Origin: Synechococcus sp. MEDNS5
GTDB taxonomy: Bacteria; Cyanobacteriota; Cyanobacteriia; PCC-6307; Cyanobiaceae
Reading direction: 5' to 3'
Assembly (NCBI RefSeq): GCF_014279875.1
Contig: NZ_CP047952.1
Location: 1,488,001-1,552,000, forward strand
Length of the DNA stretch: 64,000 bases
Position numbers and translations under genes: made by a program. Each line of letters starts with the position of its first letter. Position 1 is the stretch's first letter. Below are positions 47,548 through 55,488 of this stretch, one piece after another. Below the pieces are notes generated by a model, which was not told the DNA's origin, did no database searches, and saw only the letters and a program-made list of their open reading frames with translations.

Positions 47548-48746
47548 CCGTGCCTCCACCCTCACCCCGCCACTCCCTTTTGAGGGGCAGCCTGCGGGCC
47601 CTGCTCGCAGGGGCGGCAGGCGGAGCTCTCGCTGCTCTGGTGGTGTCGGTTGTCCTGACCCTGCAGGGGTGGGTCTGGGGTTCTGCGGTGCTGAAGGGGT
47701 TGCCATCAGAACGCCCCCTGCTCTGGTGTCTGCTCTGGTGCAGCGGAATCGGCCTGGCCATCAGCTTGCTGCAACGGCACCGGCCCTCAAGCGCCCTTCC
47801 TGAAATGGTGGAGACCCTGACGGAGCTGCGCCGGCCTGATGGCCTGCAGACCAACGAGGGTGCACGCCAGCTGCTCGGAGGAGGTCTGGCGTTGATCGGC
47901 GGCGGCACCCTCGGCCCGGAAGCATTGATGACCCGGTTGATTGCGGTGGCCAGCCATCGCATTTGGCGGGGCACCGACCGTGACCTGGTGGCTGCGGCGA
48001 TGGCCGGGACGCTGGGCTTGTTCCACTCCCCCCTTGTTGGCGGGGCAGCGCTGGCTGGCCGGCGCTGGCAGTTGCTCTGGCGCTGGCTTCCAGCCACCCT
48101 CGGCGGTGTGGCTGGCTTCGTGGCGTTCAGGGGATTGAGCGACCTGGGCGGTGGCCTGCGCGGCGTGCCCTACGACTGGCCAGTGGATCGGGAGCAGTGG
48201 TTCGGGGCTCTGGTCGCTGCGGTGCTGGCCGGACTCGTGGGCTGTTGCATCGGTGGGCTGCTGGGCCGTTGGCGCCATTGGTTGCGGTCGCTGTCCCTAC
48301 AGGAACGCTTCTGGTTCAGCCCGGTGCTGACCGGTCTGATCCTTGGCTTCAGCCTCTGGGCCCTGCCGCTGTCGGTGTTCTCCGGCGAGAACCAGCTCAA
48401 GCCACTGGTGCTGGGCGCCTGGTCGCTGAGCACGGGCGTGCTGCTGCTGTCCGCACTCGTGAAGCTGCTGTTGGTGGGCCTCTGCCTGGAAACCGGCTGG
48501 AGAGGGGGGCAATTCTTCCCGGTGATCCTGGCCAGCAGCGCCCTGGGCATGGGGCTGCATGAATGCCTGCCATTTCTCGGAGGCCTGCAGAGCTGGAGTT
48601 CCGGCGTTGTGGGCGGCAGCTTGTCCGTTCTGCTCAACTCGCCCCTGCTGGGGTTGGTGCTTGGTCTCACGCTTCTGCAAGGCCATGGAGCCGGAGCGCT
48701 CGTGATCGGCTTGCTCGTGGGCCAACTGCTCCAACGCAAACGCTGA
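47544..48746 (+). CDS. CLC-type chloride channel/transporter-like membrane protein
   Basis: GTG 47544 overlaps the ferredoxin stop and gives 400 aa with about 10 hydrophobic segments. CLC landmarks are recognisable but altered. GGTLGPEALMTRL aligns with the GREGP gate, with Leu in place of the gating Glu. WRGGQFFPVI fits GxFxP. The N-terminal GSGIP selectivity motif is not seen. It is therefore a divergent CLC-like protein; ion specificity cannot be stated. Confidence 0.75.
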   Translation: MTVPPPSPRHSLLRGSLRALLAGAAGGALAALVVSVVLTLQGWVWGSAVLKGLPSERPLLWCLLWCSGIGLAISLLQRHRPSSALPEMVETLTELRRPDGLQTNEGARQLLGGGLALIGGGTLGPEALMTRLIAVASHRIWRGTDRDLVAAAMAGTLGLFHSPLVGGAALAGRRWQLLWRWLPATLGGVAGFVAFRGLSDLGGGLRGVPYDWPVDREQWFGALVAAVLAGLVGCCIGGLLGRWRHWLRSLSLQERFWFSPVLTGLILGFSLWALPLSVFSGENQLKPLVLGAWSLSTGVLLLSALVKLLLVGLCLETGWRGGQFFPVILASSALGMGLHECLPFLGGLQSWSSGVVGGSLSVLLNSPLLGLVLGLTLLQGHGAGALVIGLLVGQLLQRKR

Positions 48747-49619
48747 ATGGGTGTTCTTGCCGGTCTCGTCGCAGCATTGGCCTGGACCCTGGCCAGCAGC
48801 CTCTGGCGGGGACTGGCCACCTCCTTGAGCGCCCTGCAACTCAACGGCCTCAAGAACGCCATCGCCTGCTTGGCGCTGCTGCCCGTGCTGATCAGCCTCC
48901 CTTGGAGCCAAGAAGTGCCCGGTTTGTTGCTGCTGCTGATCAGCGGCGGCATCGGAATCTCCCTGGGGGACAGCTTTTACCTGGCCGCATTGCGGCGTTT
49001 AGGCACGCGCCGCACCCTCACCCTCGAATCACTGTCTCCTCTGGCAGCGGCCAGCGGTGGTCTGCTGGTGATGGGGGAACGGATATCAGGCCTGGCCTGG
49101 CTCGGCACGGTGATGGTCACCGTGTCCGTGGTGCTGGTGGCCCGCCAACAACCGCCGGATGGCACCAGCCAAAACGACCGGAGCACGCGCGAACAGATCA
49201 TCGGGCTGACGTTGGCCCTGGCGGCGGTGATCTGTGGTGTGACAGGAGCGGCAGTCTCCCGCAATGTTCTGCTGAGCACGGATCTGAGCCCGATCCAGAG
49301 TGCCTCCGCCAGGCTGCTCGGCGGCTTGCTGCTGTTGCTTCCCTGGTTGCGATTCCATGGAGCGTTTCCGCAGCCCAGACCCAAAATCGCCCGTTGGCCA
49401 CGGGTGCTGCTGGCCACAGGCCTGGGCACCGTTCTGGGAATCCTGTTGCAGCAGGTGGTGCTGCAGCGGCTGCCCCTGGGTGTGGGCATCACCGTGCTCA
49501 GCACCGCACCGGTGATGGCGCTGTTGGTGGCCCGGGCTGAAGGCGATCATCCACGCGCCTCTGGATGGCTGGCCTCAGCACTCGCGGTGGCGGGTGTGGC
49601 TCTCGCCGTTAGGGGTTAA
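48747..49619 (+). CDS. EamA/DMT-family transporter
   Basis: The 290-aa protein has ten hydrophobic segments in two EamA repeats. The first repeat ends around ISGLAWLGTVMVTVSVVLVA. The second starts ITIGLTLALAAVICGV-like and ends ALLVARAEGDHPRASGWLAS, followed by the last helix. The ATG follows the CLC-like gene stop directly, so they form one operon. Substrates of DMT carriers are small metabolites. A terminator hairpin overlaps the stop codon. Confidence 0.88.
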   Translation: MGVLAGLVAALAWTLASSLWRGLATSLSALQLNGLKNAIACLALLPVLISLPWSQEVPGLLLLLISGGIGISLGDSFYLAALRRLGTRRTLTLESLSPLAAASGGLLVMGERISGLAWLGTVMVTVSVVLVARQQPPDGTSQNDRSTREQIIGLTLALAAVICGVTGAAVSRNVLLSTDLSPIQSASARLLGGLLLLLPWLRFHGAFPQPRPKIARWPRVLLATGLGTVLGILLQQVVLQRLPLGVGITVLSTAPVMALLVARAEGDHPRASGWLASALAVAGVALAVRG

Positions 49620-49634
49620 GCCCCTACGGTTTTT
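49610..49634 (+). terminator. terminator at the end of the cobQ-ferredoxin-CLC-EamA run
   Basis: Stem TAGGGG/CCCCTA around TTAAG, followed by CGG and five Ts. The stop codon TAA of the EamA gene lies in the loop. Confidence 0.7.
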
Positions 49635-49652
49635 GCAGAAGACGATCCACCC

Positions 49653-50396
49653 ATGACCGCAACAGCCACTTATCTCGGCGCCAACGGCTGGTTTCTGGAG
49701 GTTGCAGGCCTGCGCGTGCTGGTGGATCCCTGGCTATCTGGCCCCCTGGTGTTCCCCCCTGGCCCCTGGCTGCTGAAAGGAGAGATGCCCTCGTTGCAGC
49801 CTGTGCCGGATTGCATTGATCTGTTGTTGCTGACGCAAGGCCTTCAGGATCACGCGCACCCGGAAACGCTCACGATGCTGAGCAAAGACCTGCCCGTGGT
49901 GGGATCTGCCGCAGCGGCCAAGGTGGCAAAGCGCCTGGGGTTCACGTCCGTGCAAGCGCTCAACCCTGGTGAAAGCACAGAGCAGGGCCCCTTGCAGATT
50001 CGCGCCACCGCCGGTGCCGCCGTTCCGGCCGTGGAGAACGGGTATCTGCTCGACTGGCCTGGTGGGTCTCTGTACCTCGAACCCCATGGGGTGCTGGATC
50101 CCTCCGTGGAAGTGCGACCTGTCAATACGGTGATCACGCCTGTGGTGGATTTAGGCCTGCCCCTGGTGGGCAACTTCATCACCGGAGCCAGCGTGATGCC
50201 GGATCTGATCAGCCGCTTCCAGCCTCAACAGGTGCTGGCAAGCACCACAGGCGGAGACGTGCGCTTCAGCGGACTGATCAGCAAATTGCTGGAAGCCGGC
50301 GGTGTATCGGAAGCCAGCCCTGCGGCCACCGAGGGATGCGCGCTGATTAACCCAACCGTGGGTGAAGCCATTCCCCTCGCCCCAAGCCCTGGCTAA
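49653..50396 (+). CDS. metallo-beta-lactamase-fold protein with degenerate metal site
   Basis: The 247-aa protein starts YLGANGWFLEVAGLRVLVDPWLSG, of which the first half is the UlaG-like MBL opening. The region that should read THxHxDH reads TQGLQDH, so two of the three histidines are Gln and Leu. The later GDT-type ligand is replaced by LEPHG. The fold is therefore likely but hydrolytic metal chemistry is doubtful. It may have become a binding protein. It follows the EamA terminator as an independent unit. Confidence 0.75.
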   Translation: MTATATYLGANGWFLEVAGLRVLVDPWLSGPLVFPPGPWLLKGEMPSLQPVPDCIDLLLLTQGLQDHAHPETLTMLSKDLPVVGSAAAAKVAKRLGFTSVQALNPGESTEQGPLQIRATAGAAVPAVENGYLLDWPGGSLYLEPHGVLDPSVEVRPVNTVITPVVDLGLPLVGNFITGASVMPDLISRFQPQQVLASTTGGDVRFSGLISKLLEAGGVSEASPAATEGCALINPTVGEAIPLAPSPG

Positions 50397-50423
50397 AGCG
50401 ATAAGAACCGGAACTGAATATCG

Positions 50424-51062
50424 ATGGCGCTGGATCAAGCGCTCAGCCGACTGGAACTACAGACCAAGGGTTCGGGCTTCAACCGAATCGATGGTTCCCT
50501 GAACGATTGGATCCGCAGCACCCAGATGCAACGCGGCGTTGTGCATCTCACCTGTCTGCACACCAGTTGCAGCCTCACCATCAATGAAAACGCCGACCCG
50601 CGGGTGCTACTGGATCTGGCGGCCTGGATGGACGCGATCGTTCCGCAGGATGGCTCTGGCCCACTTGGAGCCAACGGCCAGCGTCGGCGTTACTTGCATG
50701 ACGACGAAGGCAACGACGACATGCCGGCCCACATCCGCACTGCGCTCACCCATCAAACCCTGAGCCTGAGTGTGGAGAAGGGCCAACTGCTCCTCGGAAC
50801 CTGGCAGGCCGTGTATCTCTGGGAGCACCGCTCGGCACCGCATAGGCGCACGATTGCCTGCCATCTGATCGGTGAAACACGAGCAACCGCGAGAGCCGTT
50901 GCCGACACCAGCACCAACCTGCAACGCCGCAACGGCACAAAACTGAATGAATTGGTGCAGGCCAAACACATTCCTGAAGCCTGGGCCGAAGACGGCGGCG
51001 TGGACACCGAGGTGGATCTGTTAGTCGACCGCCTGCATGACATCGCCGACGAGCCGCAATGA
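50424..51062 (+). CDS. YjbQ/UPF0047 protein with C-terminal extension
   Basis: Residues 1-150 match YjbQ: GVVHLTCLHTSCSLTINENADP, of which HTSCSLTINENAD is the family signature, RYLHDDEGNDDMPAHIRTAL, and GTWQAVYLWEHRSAPHRRTI. YjbQ proteins show weak thiamine-phosphate synthase activity and their physiological role is unsettled. About 60 residues follow the usual end (HLIGE), including HIPEAWAEDGGVDTEVDLLVDRLH, a small helical unit. It overlaps the MHS transporter gene by 4 nt. Confidence 0.85.
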   Translation: MALDQALSRLELQTKGSGFNRIDGSLNDWIRSTQMQRGVVHLTCLHTSCSLTINENADPRVLLDLAAWMDAIVPQDGSGPLGANGQRRRYLHDDEGNDDMPAHIRTALTHQTLSLSVEKGQLLLGTWQAVYLWEHRSAPHRRTIACHLIGETRATARAVADTSTNLQRRNGTKLNELVQAKHIPEAWAEDGGVDTEVDLLVDRLHDIADEPQ

Positions 51063-52330
51063 CCACAACAAAACCTGAAGCCAGCACCACAAGGATTCTG
51101 CTGGCTGGCCTGATCGGCAACGTGATGGAGTGGTACGACTTCGCGGTGTATGGCTACTTCGCCACGGTGATCGGCCGTGAGTTCTTTCCATCCAGCGACC
51201 CTGCCAGCTCACTGATCGGAGCCTTCGGCGCGTTTGCCGCAGGCTTTCTGGTGCGGCCCCTGGGCGGAGTGGTGTTCGGCCGCATCGGCGACCTGTTCGG
51301 TCGCCGGCGCGCCCTCAGCCTCTCGGTGATGGCGATGGCGATCCCAACAGTGCTGATGGGATTGCTGCCGACCCATGAACAGATCGGTGTGGCGGCGCCG
51401 ATCGCCGTGGTTCTGCTGCGGATGATCCAGGGGCTGTCCGTTGGCGGCGAATACACCAGCTCGATCATCTTTCTGAGCGAACAGGCCCCCCAGCGCCAGC
51501 GGGGGTTCTACGCGATCTGGGGCCTGTGGGGGTCCGTGCTGGGCATGCTGCTGGGATCAGGCTTCGGGGATTTACTCGCCCACACCCTCACGCCCGATCA
51601 GTTGGGCAGCTGGGGTTGGCGCCTGCCCTTCCTGCTGGGGGCACTCGTAGCCTTCGCAGGCATTGTGATTCGCCAAGGGATCGGTGCCGAGGTGATCGAA
51701 CCTCAGGTGCAGGCACCGGTGCGGGAGACATTCGGACGGTACCGATTGCAGGTGTTGCGGGTGATGGCCCTGAACATCGCCAGCAGCGTGGGCTACTACG
51801 CCGCCTTTGTGTATGCCGTGAGCTATCTGGAAGACATCGACAAACTCAGCGATGCAACGGCACTGAGCCTCAATACCGGCGTTCTTGGCGTCCTGCTTCT
51901 GCTGTACCCGATCGCAGCCTGGCTGTCGGATCGCATCGGACGCAAACCGATGTTGATCAGCGGGTCTGCCTTGATGTGTTTCGGTGCGCTGTCGTTTTTT
52001 GATCTGATGCACAGCGGTGACCCGCAGCTGGTGCTGCGCGGAGAACTCGGCCTCACCGTTGCTGTTGCCCTGCTCGCTGGAGGCAAGAATCCGGCCAATG
52101 TGGAGCTGATGCCCGCAGCCGTGCGCTGCACCGGTCTGGCGGTGGCCTTCAATCTCGCCGAGGGCTATTTCGGAGGGACCACACCTTTGATTGCCACTTG
52201 GTTGATCAGCCGCACCGGCAATCCCCTGCTGCCTGGCGCCTGGGTGGCTCTGGCAGGGCTGATCACCTTGATCACGGCCGTTTTCTTCACCCGTGAAACA
52301 GCATTCCGGCCGCTGGAGGGGACACGCTGA
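51059..52330 (+). CDS. MFS transporter, metabolite:H+ symporter (MHS/ProP-like)
   Basis: The 423-aa protein has 12 hydrophobic segments and the MHS signature: NVMEWYDFAVYGYFATVIG at the first helix, FLVRPLGGVVFGRIGDLFGRR (conserved loop 2-3, first 20 residues), and LRMIQGLSVGGEYTSSIIFL. Family members take up proline/betaine, citrate, shikimate or alpha-ketoglutarate with H+. Osmoprotectant uptake would fit a marine host, but this is inference. It overlaps YjbQ by 4 nt. Confidence 0.9.
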   Translation: MTTTKPEASTTRILLAGLIGNVMEWYDFAVYGYFATVIGREFFPSSDPASSLIGAFGAFAAGFLVRPLGGVVFGRIGDLFGRRRALSLSVMAMAIPTVLMGLLPTHEQIGVAAPIAVVLLRMIQGLSVGGEYTSSIIFLSEQAPQRQRGFYAIWGLWGSVLGMLLGSGFGDLLAHTLTPDQLGSWGWRLPFLLGALVAFAGIVIRQGIGAEVIEPQVQAPVRETFGRYRLQVLRVMALNIASSVGYYAAFVYAVSYLEDIDKLSDATALSLNTGVLGVLLLLYPIAAWLSDRIGRKPMLISGSALMCFGALSFFDLMHSGDPQLVLRGELGLTVAVALLAGGKNPANVELMPAAVRCTGLAVAFNLAEGYFGGTTPLIATWLISRTGNPLLPGAWVALAGLITLITAVFFTRETAFRPLEGTR

Positions 52331-52370
52331 AAGCAGCCTGCTAAAAGAACGTTGTCAGCAATTGACGGTC

Positions 52371-52487
52371 ATGAACCCAGAAGGTGAGATCTGGCCGGTG
52401 GTGTTGGTGGCAGCCAGCGTGGTGCTGCTGTGGCTGATTCTCTCGATCACCAGCAGCGGCACATTTGAAGTGGTGGGTGCCGGCTGA
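52371..52487 (+). CDS. 38-aa membrane protein
   Basis: ATG 52371 encodes a single hydrophobic segment (WPVVLVAASVVLLWLILSI) with short polar ends. Its stop overlaps the next gene by one nt (TGATG), which supports it as a genuine coupled microprotein gene. No family recognised. Confidence 0.5.
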   Translation: MNPEGEIWPVVLVAASVVLLWLILSITSSGTFEVVGAG

Positions 52488-52774
52488 TGTGCCTACTCGC
52501 TGCACTGGGCCTGATCGCCCCCAGGCTGATCCTGATCCTGCTGTGGATGTTCAGTCCGGTGTTTGTGCTCGCACCGTTTGCAGGGCTGCCGATCCCCAAC
52601 CCGATTCTTCCGCTGCTGGGTGTGTTTTTTCTACCCACCACAACCCTGGGAGTGTGCTTTGCGCAGGCCTCATTCGGGGGACTGGGCAGCTTCAGCGGTC
52701 TGCTGGTTGTGGCCATCGGCCTGGTAATCGATGCCGGCTTGATCGGCAACGGTCGGGGACTGGCCAAACGCTGA
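52487..52774 (+). CDS. hypothetical membrane protein, 95 aa
   Basis: Three hydrophobic segments are present: IAPRLILILLWMFSPVFVLA, ILPLLGVFFLPTTTLGVCFA, and LLVVAIGLVIDAGLIG. Short polar loops connect them. It resembles cyanobacterial small integral membrane proteins of unknown function. It is coupled to the 38-aa gene by a 1-nt overlap, and it converges with the 32-aa gene at 52781. Confidence 0.65.
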   Translation: MCLLAALGLIAPRLILILLWMFSPVFVLAPFAGLPIPNPILPLLGVFFLPTTTLGVCFAQASFGGLGSFSGLLVVAIGLVIDAGLIGNGRGLAKR

Positions 52775-52780
52775 ACAGGC

Positions 52781-52879
52781 TCAGTTGGAGCCTTGTCCGT
52801 CATCCATGGACCGTCGCACCAGAAACTGCGTGATCGACAGCAGAGCGATTAAGGCACCGGCAGCAATCAGAAGGGTCAA
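52781..52879 (-). CDS. 32-aa membrane microprotein
   Basis: TTG 52879 overlaps the stop of the 58-aa gene (TTGA) and encodes one helix (LLIAAGALIALLSITQFLV) followed by RRSMDDGQGSN. The overlap and the helix/basic-tail topology are the arguments for a real gene. Too short for standard gene finding. Confidence 0.4.
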   Translation of the reverse strand: MTLLIAAGALIALLSITQFLVRRSMDDGQGSN

Positions 52880-53052
52880 GGCTCAGAACGCTCGCGCATC
52901 ATCTGATTCAAGCGTGAGCGCATGCGCATGAACTGGGAGCGTTCCCGTTCCTTCAAATCCACCCGACGCGAGGACACCCAGAGCACCGTGCAGGTTGAGG
53001 CCAAGCCCACGGCAAACAGTGCGAGGGAAACAGCATCAGGATGATCGAACAC
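52876..53052 (-). CDS. 58-aa membrane-anchored helical protein
   Basis: GTG 53052 starts a frame with one N-terminal membrane helix (AVSLALFAVGLASTCTVLWV). A basic, Met/Arg-rich amphipathic helix follows (RERSQFMRMRSRLNQMMRER). The topology suggests a membrane anchor with a cytoplasmic coiled helix. The next gene overlaps its stop. No family recognised. Confidence 0.45.
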   Translation of the reverse strand: MFDHPDAVSLALFAVGLASTCTVLWVSSRRVDLKERERSQFMRMRSRLNQMMRERSEP

Positions 53053-53167
53053 CGATCTCTCAGGGGTCGGCCCATCAGCCTGACATGAACCAGCAGAGAT
53101 GGCTGTGAATACTCATTGACGACACCGCAACTGATTTGAAGGGTGTACTCAGTGATCGTGATCAGCC

Positions 53168-53320
53168 ATGCCAACACCAACGCCGAGGCAGCCAGCCGCG
53201 CCACTGCAACACGCTGCCAAGCCAGCACAAGGAACTGAACAGGAATACATCGAAGCCTGGATGCGCGACGACGACATCAACCGACGGGAACGTCTCCATC
53301 ACATTGAGTACGACTGCTGA
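53168..53320 (+). CDS. possible 50-aa hypothetical protein
   Basis: ATG 53168 encodes a Pro/Ala-rich start and then a charged segment (EYIEAWMRDDDINRRERLHH). The charged part is more protein-like than chance. No strong ribosome site is seen. The opposite strand also has a frame here, so the call is tentative. 53321-53422 holds nothing recognised. Confidence 0.3.
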   Translation: MPTPTPRQPAAPLQHAAKPAQGTEQEYIEAWMRDDDINRRERLHHIEYDC

Positions 53321-53440
53321 TCAACAGCTACCGAGGGATCATCAATCTCAAAAACATCGGTGGGGCCACCTACGACGTGTCACGTGCCACTTCAGTGATG
53401 AAAACCTTGAGATCTGCCAGCTATGCGAGCCATCCATTTC

Positions 53441-53680
53441 ATGTTCAATCTCCAACGAATCCTTCCGCTTGTTTCACTCGTACTTCTGAGTAGCACAACA
53501 GCACGCCCCGCCATCGCGGGTTCAGCCACGGTGCAGTCGGTTGATCAGGATGTGGCCATCAATCGTGCCATGGGCAAGGTTCCGCAAGGGAAAACAGTGA
53601 CGGACACCTCCTGCCAGGACACCCAAGCCGGAGGAATCGGCGGTGAAACGCTATACCGATGCACGGTGACCTGGGAGTGA
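53441..53680 (+). CDS. small secreted protein, 79 aa
   Basis: ATG 53441 starts a signal peptide (ILPLVSLVLLSSTTARPAIA, cleavage before GSATV). The mature part of about 52 aa has two cysteines (TSCQD and YRCTVTW) likely forming a disulfide. An upstream ATG at 53423 adds six residues. It resembles other short periplasmic proteins of picocyanobacteria; function unknown. Confidence 0.6.
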   Translation: MFNLQRILPLVSLVLLSSTTARPAIAGSATVQSVDQDVAINRAMGKVPQGKTVTDTSCQDTQAGGIGGETLYRCTVTWE

Positions 53681-53683
53681 GGG

Positions 53684-54202
53684 TCAGGAAGGGAGTTCGC
53701 TGATCCAGTGCAGTTGATGCGGTTCACAACTCCCTTCCCTCGCTAACACCAACATCGGCACAGCAACAACACACCGTTCGATCCGCTCCCTATAGGCACT
53801 AACAAGCTGGCGGTATCGCCTGGCCGTCCAGCCATGGTGATGCCTCTTACGGCTTTGCCAGTAGTCGCGCTGAGCCCGCTGACAGTCGGCCATTCCGAAG
53901 TCATGCCAACAGGCCTGTTGCGCCATGAGCGGGTCCACACCATCAGCCAAAAGCAAGCGGTAGTGCACGAGTTCCGGAGCTTCGTCCCGTCCATCGGGAG
54001 GCAGGTAACGCTGAAGATGGTTGAGCGCGATGCGATCGAGACGCATCCAGCAACGATTTCTCAAGAGCACGGGGCAATCCCACGACCACACACCCGCGTC
54101 ACGGACCTCAGCCAAAACACCACGAACACCAAGACGCTGAGGCAGCGTGAGTCCAGCAAGGGGATCGACAGGCTGAGCACTTCGCCTCAAACGTGCAGGC
54201 AT
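53684..54202 (-). CDS. hypothetical protein, 172 aa
   Basis: The product is basic and Trp/His/Arg-rich with motifs WDCPVLLRNRCWMRLDRIAL, YRLLLADGVDPLMAQQACWH, and WTARRYRQLVSAYRERIERC. No known domain is seen. Codon pattern resembles the GC-rich core genome more than the AT-rich island to the right. It converges with the small secreted protein gene (3 bp between stops). Confidence 0.55.
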   Translation of the reverse strand: MPARLRRSAQPVDPLAGLTLPQRLGVRGVLAEVRDAGVWSWDCPVLLRNRCWMRLDRIALNHLQRYLPPDGRDEAPELVHYRLLLADGVDPLMAQQACWHDFGMADCQRAQRDYWQSRKRHHHGWTARRYRQLVSAYRERIERCVVAVPMLVLAREGSCEPHQLHWISELPS

Positions 54203-54343
54203 TCTTCAGGTACAGGAGAGTGAAACGATTTCCTTCACATTCTCATCCAATATAGGCCACGTAATTAGCTGCTAAGCATTCGCAACGTTGGCGATACTTT
54301 AAGGGACAAAGCTCTTACGACAACCAACGTACTTCAGAGTTCT

Positions 54344-54697
54344 TTGCACCGCCAGGGCGACTATGAGCTGGTTGCTTTTGAGATCCCACCGCATACCGCA
54401 CAAAAGCCTCATTACCACAGGCATGGAATCATTGATATTTTTATTGTTCAGGAGGGAGACGGTTTGCTTCGGCTAAGCAAAATCAGGGACGGGGTGGCTG
54501 ATGCGTCTTCGTCCGAAATTCATCATCTTAAAGCCGGTGACACTTATGCATTAACCATTGGAACGCTTCACTCTATCGAGACACAAGACAACAGCATTGT
54601 TGTCATTAATATTGCTCAGCCCACACATAGCGCCTACGTCTGCAACTCTGCAGACAAAGCGACCGACATTGTTTTCCCATCCCTCAACAAGCCGTAA
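54344..54697 (+). CDS. cupin-domain protein
   Basis: The cupin motif 1 is in ELVAFEIPPHTAQKPHYHRHG (first 20 cited), and motif 2 in LKAGDTYALTIGTLHSIE. The histidines and glutamate for a metal site are partly present. Length from TTG 54344 is 117 aa. The frame is open without ATG, GTG or TTG back to a TAG near 54260, and the extra sequence looks protein-like, so the true start is uncertain. It opens the AT-rich region. Confidence 0.7.
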   Translation: MHRQGDYELVAFEIPPHTAQKPHYHRHGIIDIFIVQEGDGLLRLSKIRDGVADASSSEIHHLKAGDTYALTIGTLHSIETQDNSIVVINIAQPTHSAYVCNSADKATDIVFPSLNKP

Positions 54698-54727
54698 GCC
54701 CCTGGCCCCTGGATGGCCGACGCATCA

Positions 54728-54889
54728 TTACAGAATCAAGTCTCTGACTTTCTCCATAGCGTGAATCCTGTCAATGAGTCGATGCATCTCAGAAAACAAT
54801 GCACGATCCGTCGCTTCATCCAACTCTCGATAAAGCTTCACAAGCTCACTTTCAATCCAAGCGCGTTCTTTCTGCTTATTCAATAGCAT
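54728..54889 (-). CDS. 53-aa helical protein
   Basis: ATG 54889 encodes a highly charged single-helix protein (KERAWIESELVKLYRELDEA, then HRLIDRIHAMEKVRDLIL). Codon use and helix periodicity favour a real microprotein. It converges with the cupin gene. 54890-55274 otherwise contains no gene I can support. Confidence 0.5.
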   Translation of the reverse strand: MLLNKQKERAWIESELVKLYRELDEATDRALFSEMHRLIDRIHAMEKVRDLIL

Positions 54890-55274
54890 AAATACAAAGC
54901 GCTCAAATCGTGATCGATCGAGGCAACATCAGACAACACCTGATGCAGAAATGCTGCATGTTCGAGGCATTAACGCGCAGACTATACTTACAAAGCTTAA
55001 AAGAAACAAGAAGATCAAATCATTAAATAACTTCAACTTGATGCAACTGCCCTGAGTGTTATCAACAAATCCATGCAGCGGAGCCAGAGCTATCTGAGCG
55101 ACGAGGGTCTCAAGCAGGCTGCAACTGCCTAAAGCATTGCCTTCTCTCAACGCCAGCACCCGCCTTGGTATGCGGACGTTCTTTTTGCTCTATACAGAGC
55201 AATGATAACTTCAGAGCCTTAGCCTTGCTCCAGGCTTCGCTCTATCCGGGGTGTTCCACTGGCTGGAAACCGAG

Positions 55275-55316
55275 TGGAGCCAAGCGGATTCGAACCGCTG
55301 ACCCCCTGCATGCCAT
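55275..55316 (-). pseudogene. 3' fragment of tRNA-Ala(GGC): attachment-site remnant
   Basis: Read on the minus strand, the sequence gives the anticodon loop ATGGCAT, the 3' anticodon stem GCAGG, a variable loop, the T arm AGCGG-TTCGAAT-CCGCT and the acceptor 3' strand TGGCTCC plus A. The 5' half is absent: the matching stem bases CCTGC are not found after 55316. A break exactly at the anticodon loop is the usual crossover position of tRNA-directed tyrosine recombinases. Confidence 0.85.
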
Positions 55317-55400
55317 AAAGGAGGTCATGCGTATTGACCCGCGTGTCAATTTCCCGAAAACACTGGCTTAAATCAAAGCTCTCACTTGATTCTCAAAGGA

Positions 55401-55468
55401 TTTTGCGCATCAAGGTTGCAACGCGATGTAGCTTGTAGCAACGGTTTTGCGCATCATTTTGCGCACCA
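55401..55468 (+). repeat. three copies of a 12-mer TTTTGCGCAyCA before the integrase
   Basis: Copies at 55401-55412, 55445-55456 and 55457-55468; the last two are directly adjacent. The last copy has C instead of T at position 10. They precede the integrase start by 20 nt and may be recombinase arm-type sites or an operator. Confidence 0.7.
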
Positions 55469-55488
55469 CCCTCGCAAGCAGGAGGTCA

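Noticed and set aside
52953-53228. 91-aa minus-strand frame
   Set aside because: It overlaps the 58-aa membrane-protein gene in another frame and the 3' half is a shadow of it; the N-terminus alone looks signal-like.
54929-55159. 76-aa minus-strand frame in the AT-rich region
   Set aside because: It has one hydrophobic stretch but a low-complexity, poorly coding start, no ribosome site, and no link to neighbours.
55165-55371. Plus-strand 68-aa frame reading KRIRTADPLHA
   Set aside because: This is the known false translation of a tRNA 3' end read antisense; it runs through the tRNA-Ala fragment.
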